Assembly (NCBI RefSeq): GCF_024166365.1
Contig: NC_064819.1
Span: 9,064,501-9,128,500, forward strand
Length of the DNA stretch: 64,000 nucleotides
Origin: Elephas maximus indicus
Taxonomy: Eukaryota > Chordata > Mammalia > Proboscidea > Elephantidae
Reading direction: 5' to 3'
Numbering within the stretch: position 1 is the stretch's first letter; each line of letters opens with the position of its first letter. Positions 12,115 to 21,668 of this stretch are shown in pieces. The notes beneath the pieces were generated by a model, which was not told the DNA's origin, did not search any database, and saw nothing but the letters and a program-made list of their open reading frames with translations. Both the position numbers and the translations under genes were made by a program.

Positions 12115-12436
12115 ATTGAGTGCTAAGTTTTGTACTAGTTTAAAGTTCATACTAGCTCACATAAATGTTTCTAAAATCCGTATTACTGTACCTTCCAAAT
12201 AGCAGTACTCCTGGGTCATCCTGTAATTTTGGCTACAGTAGGTTTTGCTAGAAGATAAATAAATGAGCAATAACGCCTACATCAGGAAATGATCTCCTCT
12301 TTGTGCTCGTTATTCATATTTTACCCTCCACCACTGCAAGCTTTTCGTTCACCTCTACTTGCTCATCTGGAGGTAGCCACTCCAGGCAACAGATGTGGCC
12401 TTAGCAATAAGCATCTATAAACATCTGGAACTGAGC

Positions 12437-12730
12437 CTTATTTTGTGGCTGTTATCTTCCATGCAGAAGACCAAGGTTCAATTCCTGGCCAAGGCACCTC
12501 GTGTGCAGCCACTGTCCATCACCCAATTTTCTTCTGGACTAGGAAGAAAGGCCTGACAACCTACTTCTGAAAATCAGCCAGTGAAAAACCCTATGAATCA
12601 CAACAGTCCAATCTTCAACCAATCATGGGGATGGTGCAGGACTGGGCAGTGTCTTGTTGCATTACTCATGGTGGCACCATGAGTTGGGGGCCAACTCGAT
12701 GGCAGTCAACAAAAGCAACAACAAATAACA
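12437..12730 (+). repeat. AfroSINE-type element with an extended RTE tail
   Basis: The head has a B-box-like 'ggttcaattcc' near 12475 and a type B middle ('aaaatcagccagtgaaaaac'). The 3' part is longer than in other SINEs here: it includes 'gggatggtgcaggactgggca', a segment otherwise seen only in the RTE elements, then the shared tail and 'caacaacaaataacaacaat'. It looks like a SINE lineage that kept more of the LINE 3' end. Confidence 0.75.
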
Positions 12731-13988
12731 ACAATCTTGTGGCCTTTGGTTTTCTTGCTTGTTTTTCTCTACCTTTTCAGTTTCTGCAGAATCAAATGTT
12801 CCTAACCCTTTCCTGAAAGACAGACTCTACCTGCATGGCTTTGCTTTCTAGGAAACTGTAATCCCAGGTTCTGGTTTGTCAGTTGGTTCCTTACCAGCTT
12901 ACCTGTTCTGTGGCCTGGTTCTAAATCCTGGCCGTATCCTTCAAGCCTAACCTCAGAAGTATAGTCTTAATCACCCAGCTGCACCACAAGACAAGCAGCT
13001 GCCCGTACACCAAATTGTCAGACTTAGCCGGAACTCTTAGAAATACCAGGGGAGTGAGGAAAATGCATGCATATTACAGAACACACTGCCCTGTGAATAT
13101 AAGCCAGAGAAAGTGACTAGTAATTTTCCACTGGGAAGGTGATGAAGCAGTAAAAGAGAATTAGAGGGAGACAATGGCATATGCATCGGATAAGAATATG
13201 TGAAGAATTTCTTTGATATACACAAAGCTATAACAGCATAGATTGGAGAACGGTCAACAGAGTGAAAGGTTGACAGAAAGAAATGAGGTTTTGGGAAAAT
13301 CATTCGATCCACAATTTCAGAGCTCATATTTCAGAGCTCAGAAGGGGGGTGTCCTAGAGTAGAACTGGTTTCAGAGGAGGAACTGTTATTTTTGTCTCAT
13401 TAACCTACCTACTTGTGACTCAATAGAGGTGCTGAGAACAATGAACAGTGTTTACTGGTACCAGACACGATGTGCGGAAATGGCAGATCTAGCAGTCGCC
13501 TCATGTCAGCAATTACATGAAACTCACATGAGCAACATCATATTTGGTGATGGCTGAAACTTTGCTCACAATGTCAGAAGGTGCTTTCTTGGTGGAGCAG
13601 ATTTCAGCCATGCCATTTACCTCTCTGATGAGCCCATCACAGTGGTAAAGCTCTTTGTATCTCCAGACTGGCAGGGAACATCAGCGTCACACGTAATTAG
13701 TGCCCTCGGAGAAAAGACTCCATTAATGATCGGGACTGAAACCAGATCTGAATACTAATGAAAGGGTGGCCTTCTCGGATATTAATTAGGGGTGACACTT
13801 TCAGGGCAGGTTCAACTTTTCTTCCTCAGATTTCGGTTCAGGCACACATTGAGTGTAAGCAAAATGCAGATTGGAGTAAGAAAGGCAAAAAATGAGCAGT
13901 AGAGGATTAAAAAAGGTGGAGGGGGGGAGGGAAGCAAATCAGAGGCTACATTCAAGAGCTGCCCTTCCTAAAACGCAAAAAGTAGCGA
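12731..13988. other. Unique sequence with a candidate conserved non-coding segment
   Basis: No gene and no young repeat is visible. The part at about 13440-13810 has three TAAT-core homeodomain-like motifs within ~110 bases ('cgtaattagtg' near 13691, 'ccattaatgatc' near 13722, 'atattaattagg' near 13780). An ORF at 13037-13327 (minus) has no recognisable features. Confidence 0.4.
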
Positions 13989-14144
13989 AGGTACCTACAA
14001 CTCAGGGGTCAGCAGCTCCCTCCCTGTCATTTGAGATTTAAGGTGCCTACAACTCAGGGGTCAGCAGCTCCCTCCCTGTCATTTGAGATTTAAGGTGCCT
14101 ACAACTCAGGGGTCAGCAGCTCCCTCCCTGTCGTTTGAGATTTA
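13989..14144. repeat. Minisatellite: three tandem 52-bp units
   Basis: The units lie at 13989-14040, 14041-14092 and 14093-14144. They are identical except at position 5 of unit 1 (A for G in 'aggtRcctac') and one A/G change in unit 3 ('tcgtttgag'). Such near-identity implies recent expansion. Confidence 0.97.
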
Positions 14145-14299
14145 ACAAAGCTGGCTCAGGCTCCTGTCTCATGCTCTGGGGAGGATCTCTGAGAATTTCT
14201 AGGGTCTATGTTCTCACGGTCTTTTCTGATTCTAAGTTCCTCAACCTGCTCAACATGCCACTTCACCGGCATCTCATCCCTCTCTCCTTTATACTCAAA

Positions 14300-14455
14300 A
14301 TGGGGTCTTGAGACCAGCGGTGTTGGTACCACCTGGAAGCTTGCTGGAAACGCAGCCTCTTGGGCCACATCCCAGACCTACTGAATTAAAATCCACAATT
14401 TTAACAAGACCCCCAGGGAGTCCCACGCTTATTAAAGCTTAAGAAGCACGGCTCT
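14300..14455 (+). repeat. MER5A-like hAT-Charlie non-autonomous DNA transposon
   Basis: Contains the MER5A-like order 'accacctggaagcttgctgg', 'cagacctactgaattaaaat', 'ttttaacaagacccccaggg' and 'ttaagaagcacgg'. It is ancient, diverged and non-coding. Confidence 0.72.
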
Positions 14456-15659
14456 ACTCAATGCAGACAATGCAGATTTAGAAGGCGATCACTCTCCGAT
14501 ACCCCGCCAAAATAATGAGATTAATAGACTTTATTACAGGTTTGGGACAATGGAGGGGTTTTGCACGGATGCACTGCCTACATCTTACAATTAAATGTTC
14601 TTATTGTTAGTTGTCACAGAGTCAGTTCCACCTCATGGAGAGTGAGCTACCTATATTCTTAAAAGTTTTTGGACCATCCTGACCTGTTGCTTGACTATCT
14701 CTTTTCCTCAAGTCTAGCATCTCAATTCGCCTCATTTTATTATGAAGAGAAATTGAGTTCTCCATCCCTAATCTGGCTCTCTGCTCACTTTTGCAAATTA
14801 AAAAAAAAAAAAAAACCCAACTTATTCCTGTTCTTAGATAAAACAAAGGTTTATCTACCCTTACTTTTGACTTTTGTCCTCCCCGAAAAACTTGAGTAGA
14901 CTTTCAAGTTTTGTTCTTCCCTTTCTTTCTCCCCTCCTGGCCTCTGAGTACAAGGAAGTAGTATCGAGATTTTTTTTCCCTCTGCTATGAACTATGTCAC
15001 CTACTCCACTTAAAAGACAGAAACTGCTACAGTCACTTAGGATTTTGAATTTTTTTTTTTTTTTAATCCAGCTACGTGTCTAAATCTTAACTATTCATGG
15101 TAAAGCAAGATAAGAATAGTTGGGGTCATTCAAAGCCACAGAGTCTAAACACCATCTGCGAGCCACTGCTTTCAAATGTTTTATCAGGATTGCAGGCAGA
15201 GAATGAGAATTAGTCTAAGAACAAGTTCTAATTGGTCTTTCTTTATGTGACTTGTCTCTTTTATCAGCATCAGCTCCTATCTCAGGTTCCATACTCATGA
15301 CTCTGGCCAGAGTGACCTACTCACCACCTCCATTATCTGGTCATTGACTCAACTGTGGGCCTTATGGAGATGTCTCCCTAGGATTGGCTATGGTCCCTAA
15401 CAGGAAGTTAGTAAAAAATTCCCAGCTGATGTAGGTGTTGCCTCAATTTTAAAATCTTATTTCTGGTCAGGAACATGGAATTTACTGAAAATGGAGAAGA
15501 GGGAAGGAGGCTCACCTGCCTCAGTGGAAGATGGAAGGGAAGACGGGGCAGAATGGAAACACAGGCTGGGTAGGTGGTCTGCATGACTGACGACACAGCA
15601 GGTTGACTTGCTTTATAATCCTGGTGGGCGCCTCTCGTACGTACTAACCAAACACGGTC
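14456..15659. other. Unique sequence with homopolymer runs
   Basis: A small RTE/SINE tail remnant lies at about 14598-14645 in minus orientation ('ttgttagttgtcacagagtc'). There is an A-run at 14801-14816 and a T-run at 15051-15064. Nothing else is recognised. Confidence 0.5.
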
Positions 15660-15861
15660 AATAGAACCCACGCCATCAAGCAGGTTCTGACTCATAGAGA
15701 CCATATAGGACAGAGTAGAACTGCCCTATAGGTTTCCAAGGCTGTAAATCTTTACGGAAGCAGACTGCCACATCTTTCTCCTGAGGAGAGACTGGTGAGT
15801 TCAAACTGCCTACCTTTTGATTAGAGCTGAGCACTTTAACCACAGCACCACCAGGGCTCTT
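15660..15861 (-). repeat. AfroSINE, type A
   Basis: Minus-orientation copy with the tail near 15680-15700, the middle 'ggctgtaaatctttacggaag', and the head ending 'accaccagggctct'. Moderately diverged. Confidence 0.88.
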
Positions 15862-15989
15862 TGTTGGTCAGTAGAAGAGCCAGTAAAAATAGCCTTGAGT
15901 TCAAGTGGGCATGGCAAATATCCAGATCAACAAACATATTTTTCAGAACTTATGTGCCAGGCATTGTGGGAAGCCCTGGGAAAGCATCC

Positions 15990-16145
15990 ATAAACTGTTT
16001 TCTGTCAAGACAATTCCAACTCATAGTGACTCTATAGAACAGAGTAGAACTGCCTCAGAGGGTTTCCAAAGAGAAGCCGGTGGATTCAAACTGCTGGCCT
16101 TTTGGATAGCAGCTGATCTCTTAAACACTGCACCACCAGGGCTCT
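15990..16145 (-). repeat. AfroSINE, short type
   Basis: Minus-orientation copy lacking the central 'gagaaagatgtggcagtctg' block, so the head is joined directly to the tail ('ccaaagagaagccggtgg'). The head ends 'caccaccagggctctg'. Confidence 0.88.
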
Positions 16146-16202
16146 GCACAATGATTACTAAATAGCCCCTGCCTTTAGCCCTTTCATGACCCATCATGGC
16201 AT

Positions 16203-16361
16203 AAACCCATTGCCGATGAGTTGATTCCAACTCATAGTGACCCTATCTATAGGGCAGAGTGGAGCTGCCCCAGAGGGTTTCCAAGGAGAAGCTGGTGGAT
16301 TCAAAGTGCCGACCTTTTGGATAGCAATCTGAGCTCTTAACCACTGCACCACCAGGACGCC
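16203..16361 (-). repeat. AfroSINE, short type
   Basis: The same subtype and orientation as the copy ~60 bases upstream, and similar to it ('gagggtttccaaggagaagc'). A short duplication 'ctatctatag' disturbs the tail at 16243-16252. Confidence 0.88.
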
Positions 16362-17586
16362 ACATACGGTGTATCACCCACTTTTTCCAGCTCTCAGGTT
16401 CTTGGGAACGTACTTTTAGCACTGAAAGTACCTGCTGCCCTCCAGTGGGGCTTGCATAACGGCAAAAAGCAAAAGAAACATTAGTTGAAGCAAAATAGCT
16501 GGGGGCTGAGGCTTGCAAGTAAGTTAGCACAGCCAGGAAGTGTTATTGGGTAAAATTGTCTTTTTTTGCTTTTGTACCCCTAGAAAAGACTTGGAAGCAT
16601 ATTTATGGTTTCCTGAATGATAGTTAGGGAGCCCTGGTGGGCTTGGTTTTGTTTGTTTGTGTCGTATTTGGAAAAACCAGAGATTCCCCATGGAACTTAA
16701 TGGAAGGTGCTACGAAAAATATCAGCATGCAAGTTCCGGAGGTAGAGGTGGGCACCCACTGAGTGTGGGTTCAAGAACCTTAAAAGTTGTGGGGCAACCA
16801 TGTAGCACCAGATAATATTTCTCAAAATGCATATCACCAGCCAAAAATTTACACACACTCCATGACTTAGCATGCTTCCATTAATGAAAAACATGGTATT
16901 AAAAAAAAAAAAAAATTCAAAGCAGGCATAGTGTCAGGATGAAGTTAATTTGAATATAGTATGATAAATCCTAAAACAGATATAAGCACAGAAGATTTAT
17001 TAGCTTGGTTTAGCCAATCCAGGAAGGCTTTAGGAGGAGGTATTTTCTATTCCACTGTTGTGGAGATTGATGTCCTATTTTCCTCATATTCTTTCACCAT
17101 GAATGTTCTCATATTAGGTTTCCTAACATAAGCAACATAAGCAACATAACTCTCCTAGGAAGCTCTATATTAGGTTCATTAAAATAGAGGAGCTGAGAGA
17201 CCATCGGGTTTACTGCAGAGGTGACGCTCTATGGGAAATTGATGTTAGATTGTAAACTTCCATCGTAAAACAACATAAAGGATGATTACAAGACAATAGT
17301 TCAAGGCAGGGTGACTTTATAATTTATTGTCCAAACTAGGACACTTCTGAGGGTGGAGGGGAAACACTATTAATTTCTAGGACTACAAATATAAAATGAG
17401 ACTAACATGGGCAAATGGGTAACAGTGTTACCCTTGTGTAAGGACGTACTCCAGTCACCTGGTAAATAGTAAAGATCTCTAAAAACATACTTTAGAAAAC
17501 CAAACTTCCTACATTGTGTTCAGGATGTGAGGAATTCTGAATAATACCCTTCTGAAACTCAGATTAATTTTTGACCTTGAGAATAG
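16362..17586. other. Intergenic, unclassified
   Basis: There is an A-run at 16900-16914. A fragment 'gagccctggtgggcttgg' (16627-16644) could be the first bases of a broken AfroSINE but is too short to call. No gene is visible. Confidence 0.45.
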
Positions 17587-17591
17587 GCAAG

Positions 17592-18152
17592 TGTCTTAGT
17601 TATCTGGTGCTGCTATAACAGAAATACCACAGAATGGATGGCTTTAACAAAAAGAAACTTATTCTTTCACAGTCTAGTAGGCTACAAGTCCAAATTCAGG
17701 GCATTAGCTCCAGGGGAAGACTGTCTCTCTGTTTTGGCTCTGGAGGAATCTCCTTGTCCCCGGTCAAAGACCTTCTCAGCACAGTGACTCTGGGTCCAAG
17801 GATGCACTCTGCTCCTGGAGCTGCTGCTTTCTTGATGGTACGAGGTCCCCCACACTTTGCTCACTTCCCTTTCCTTTTATCTCTTTAAAATAAAAGATGG
17901 TGCAGACCACACCCCAGGGAAACTCCCTTTACACTGTGTCAGGTGTGTGACCTTAGTAAGGATGTTACGATCCCACCCTAATCCTCTTTAACATAATCTA
18001 ATCTTGCCTCATTAACCACAGACAGAGATTAGGATTTACACCACACAGGAAAATTACAATCACAAAATGGAGGGCAATCACATGATGCTAGAAATCACGG
18101 CCTAACCAAGTCCATGCATATTTTTGGGGGGACACAATTCAATCACAATTCA
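17592..18152 (-). mobile_element. Solo LTR, MaLR-like (old ERVL/MaLR-type element)
   Basis: On the minus strand it starts TGAATTGTGATTG and ends ...AACTAAGACA, giving TG...CA ends. It is flanked by a perfect 5-bp duplication GCAAG (17587-17591 and 18153-18157), as expected for this retrovirus-like class. The body matches the reverse complement of the LTR copies at 19354-21131 and 45025-45512. No internal genes remain. The name is tentative because no library search was possible. Confidence 0.85.
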
Positions 18153-18334
18153 GCAAGTTTTTAATAGTGAGCCTAGGACCACAGCTGCATAAGTCATTAT
18201 TTACAGCAGGATGGGAGGGGACTAAAGGATTTGAGAGAGTGTTCTGCCCACCTACAGAGGACAGGCACTGGAGAGACCGACTCAGTCACAAATGCCAAGG
18301 GAGGTTTCTGGTCTATATCATTCTCCAATCTTGA

Positions 18335-18710
18335 TGTTAGCTGTTAAGTCAGCTCCGAATCGTACACAACAGAACAAAAGTTGCCTGATCCTACACCATC
18401 TTCACAATCATTGGTAGGATCCAGTCCACTGTTGTGGCCACCGTGTATTTTGAATGCTTTCCAACCTACACAGTTCATCTTCCATCACTACATTGAACAA
18501 AATTCTGTTGTAATCCATAGTGTTTTCACTAATTTTCAGAAATAGATTGCCAGGGCTTTCTTCCTAGTCTGTCTTAGTCTGGAAGCTCTGCTGAAACCTG
18601 TCCACCATGGATGGCCCTCTGGTATTTAAAACACTGGTGCCATATTTTCCAGCATCACAGCAACACGCAAGCCACCACAGTGTGATGAACTGGAGGACAG
18701 GTGGTGGTCT
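18335..18710 (-). mobile_element. Miniature RTE derivative: 5' region fused to 3' tail
   Basis: The part at 18345-18440 matches the reverse complement of the RTE 3' tail (compare 33640-33755). The part at 18540-18690 matches the 5' untranslated region of the full RTE (compare 38805-38950, 'cttcctagtctgtcttagtc'). The two RTE ends are thus joined with the whole coding body missing. No clear target duplication is visible. Confidence 0.75.
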
Positions 18711-19028
18711 GCAGTCTTAGCTCAGGTAAAATCAGTGGGTATCTCAGTAGGTGGACAGAGACCACCGAAAGGGAATCCAGGATGGGTGATACTGAGCAAG
18801 TCAAGGCAGGAGTCCAATATTCGGATTGTCTATCGAAAGTTGGTAAAGCCCAGACACGGCACTTCAGTTCGGGTTCTGCCTGGAGAGACCCAAATCACAA
18901 ATCCAGTTAGTAAACCCTAGGGCCTGGTGGGGTGGAATAATATTAAATGCAATGTTGATTTGACACACATTCACAAATATGTGTTTATAACAATGATCCC
19001 TTTCAAATAATAGCTGATAGTGATAGTA
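18711..19028. other. Intergenic, unclassified
   Basis: Overlapping short ORFs at 18701-18920 have no recognisable features. Some of this could be flank of the miniature RTE, but nothing is callable. Confidence 0.4.
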
Positions 19029-19242
19029 AACCAAAAATCGGTTGCCATGGAGTCAATTCCAACTCATGGCCACCGCATGTGTGTCAGAGTAGAACTGTGC
19101 TCCATAGGGCCTTCGATGGCTGATTTTTTGGAAGTCGATCACCAAGACTTTCTTCTGAGGCACGTCTAGGTAGACTCGAACCTCCAACTTTTTAGTTAGT
19201 GGCCAAGCATGTTAACAATTTGCACCACCCAGGGACTCCAAT
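19029..19242 (-). repeat. AfroSINE, type B
   Basis: Minus-orientation copy with the tail at 19035-19070, the type B middle ('gatggctgattttttggaag'), and the head ending 'cacccagggactcc'. An imperfect ~12-bp duplication (around 'atagtgatagta' / 'atagtgacagta') may flank it. Confidence 0.85.
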
Positions 19243-19813
19243 AGTGACAGTAGCTAATAGTTATTGAGCACAATTATACAACGTTTCAGTCACTGTTCTA
19301 AATGCTTTGCATGTATTAACTCACTATATTTTCACAATAATCTTAAATGCTGGTGTTATGGATTGGATTGTGTCCCCCCAAAATATGTGTCAACTTGGCT
19401 AGTCCATGATTCCCAGTATTGTGTGATTGTCCACCATTTCATCATCTGATGTGATTTTTCTATGTGTTGTAAATCCTACCTCTCTATAATTTTTTTAATG
19501 ATATTAATGAGGTGGGATTAGCAGCAGTTATGTTAATGAGACAGGACTCAATCTACAAGATTAGGTTGCGTGTTAAATCAATCTCTTTTGAGATATAAAA
19601 GAGAGAAGTGAGCAAAGAGACATGGGGACCTCACACCACCAAAAAACAAGAGCCAGGAGAATAGAACATCCTTCAGACCCAGGGCCCCTAAGCTGAGAAG
19701 CTGCTTGGCTGGGGAATATTGATGACAAGGATGTTCCCCAGAACCAATGGAGAGAGAAAACCTTCCCCCGGAACTGGTACCATGAATTTAGACTTCTAGC
19801 CTCCAGACTGTGA

Positions 19814-21017
19814 GAAGTGCTCACTTGCCTATCCCAAGAAATTTGGAAGACAGCTACCTGGCCAATGGACTGGAAAAGAGCCATATTGATGCCTATTCCA
19901 AAGAAAGATGATCACACTGAATGTGGAAATTTTGAACAATATCATTAACATCACATGCAAATAAAACTTTGCTGAAAATCTTTCAAAAGTGGCTGCAGCA
20001 GTACACAAACAGGGAACTGCCAGAAAGTCAAGCCACATTCCTGAGAGGTCATGGAGCAAGAGACATCATTGCTGATGTCAGATGGATCTTGGCTGAAAGC
20101 AGAAAATACCAGAAAGACATTTACCTGTGTTTTATTGACTATGCAAAGGCATTTGACTGTGTGGATCATAAAAAATTATGAATAACATTGTGAAGAATGG
20201 GAATTCCAGAACACTTAATTGCGCTCATGAGGAACTTATACGTAGAACAAGAGGCAGTCTTTCAAACAGAACAAGGGTATACTGCATGGTTTAAAGTCAG
20301 GAAAGGTGTGTGTCAGGGTTGTATCCTTTTACCATACTTATTCAATCTGTATGCTGAGCAAATAATCCAAGAAGCTGGTCTACATGAAGAACAGGGCATC
20401 AGGACTGGTGGAAGACTCATTAACAACCTGTGATATGCAGATGACACAACCTTGCTTGTTGAAAGTGAAGAGGACTTGAGGCACCTATTGATGAAGATCA
20501 GAGACTACAGTCTTCAGTATGGATTATACTTCAACATAAAGAAAACAAAAACCCTCAAAACTGGACCAATAAGCAACGTCATGATAAATGGAGAAATGAT
20601 TGAAGTTATCGAGGATTGCATATTACTTGGATCCACAATCAACACTCATGGAAGCAGCAGTCAAAAAATCAAACAATGCATTGCATTGGGCAAATGTGTG
20701 GCAAAAGACCTCTTTAAAGTGTTAAAAAAAAAAAAAAAATGAAGATGTCACCTTGAAGACTAATGTGCACCTGATGAAGCCATGGTGTTTTCAATTGCCT
20801 CATATGCATATGAAAACTGGGCAATGAGTAAGGAAGACAGAAGAACTGATGCCTTTGAACTATAGTGCTGGCTAAGAACACTGACTATACCATGGACTGC
20901 CAGAAGAACAAAAAAATCTGTCTTGGAAGAAGTACTAGGCAGGGTCTCATTCTGTTGTACCTAGGGTCTCTACGAGTCAGAACTGACTTGATGGCACCTG
21001 ACAATAACAATAACAGG
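19814..21017 (+). pseudogene. 5'-truncated RTE LINE with partial reverse transcriptase
   Basis: It carries the RTE reverse-transcriptase core: motif A 'CFIDYAKAFDCVDH' near 20131-20172, motif B 'GVCQGCILLPYLFNLYAEQ' near 20306-20362, then 'ADDTTLLVESEEDL' near 20437-20480. Stops interrupt the frame (for example 'KKL*' near 20181 and 'NNL*' near 20433), and an A16 run sits at about 20721-20736. The C-terminal part is mostly deleted before the shared RTE tail. It is flanked by CTGTGAGA at 19806-19813 and 21018-21025, inside an older LTR. Confidence 0.88.
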
Positions 21018-21064
21018 CTGTGAGAGAATATATTTCTGTTTGTTAAAACTTAGCTATTTAGTGT

Positions 21065-21093
21065 AAAAAAAAAAAAAAAATTTTTTTTTTTTT
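21065..21093. repeat. A16/T13 homopolymer palindrome
   Basis: A run of 16 A (21065-21080) is directly followed by 13 T (21081-21093). It is bordered by a 10-bp direct repeat TATTTAGTGT (21055-21064 and 21093-21102) within the LTR 3' end. Confidence 0.9.
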
Positions 21094-21387
21094 ATTTAGT
21101 GTTGTTTTAGCAGCACTAAATAACTAAGACAGCTGGATACTATTATTATCCCCATTTTGCACGGGAGAATGTGAGTTACAGAGATAGGAGCTGTGAAGTC
21201 TTAGAGGACCCAAGAAGCAATCCATCCACCACTTTTACAGTTCTATGTCTTCAAAGGTAGATTTGTGCAGATGAGAAACATACCTCTTTAAAGACAATGC
21301 CACGTAATAATCATATGAAGAAGAATTTGTGATTATTTTAGAGTGTCTCAATGGTTAATAGGATAAAGAAAATTATTGCAGAAATGG

Positions 21388-21668
21388 GTGTTGTTAGGTG
21401 CCGTCTAGTCAGTTGCAACTCACAGCAACATAGTACAACAGAATGAAACACTGCCTGGTCCTGTGCCATCCTCATAACCATTGCTATGTTTGAGCCCATT
21501 GTTGCAGCCACTGTGTCAATCCATCTCATCAAGAGTCTTCGTCTTTTTTGATGACCATCTACTTTACCAAACATGATGTCCTTCTCTCCAGGGGCTGGTC
21601 TCTCCTAATAACACGTCCAAAGTATGTGAGATGAAATCTAGCCATTCTTGCTTCTAAGGAGCATTCCA
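21388..21668 (-). mobile_element. RTE LINE 3' fragment
   Basis: Minus-orientation RTE end. The translated C-terminal part includes 'MFGKVDGHQKRRRLLMRWID', like the other copies. The 3' tail starts at 21389 ('gtgttgttaggtgccgtc' in the plus sense). It is 5'-truncated near 'ttctaaggagcattcc'. No clear duplication. Confidence 0.82.

Larger units (their letters stand above)
19354..21131 (+). mobile_element. Solo LTR, MaLR-like, interrupted by an RTE insertion
   Basis: Starts TGTTATGGATTGG and ends ...AACTAAGACA, flanked by a perfect 5-bp duplication GCTGG (19349-19353 and 21132-21136). A TATA-like box TATAAAA lies at 19594-19600. LTR sequence runs from 19354 to 19813, is interrupted by the RTE at 19814-21017, and resumes at 21018-21131. 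An A16/T13 tract disrupts its 3' end. Same family as 17592-18152 (opposite strand). Confidence 0.88.

Noticed and set aside
13989..14144. CRISPR-like array
   Set aside because: The repeats are directly adjacent without spacers and the host is a mammal; this is a minisatellite.
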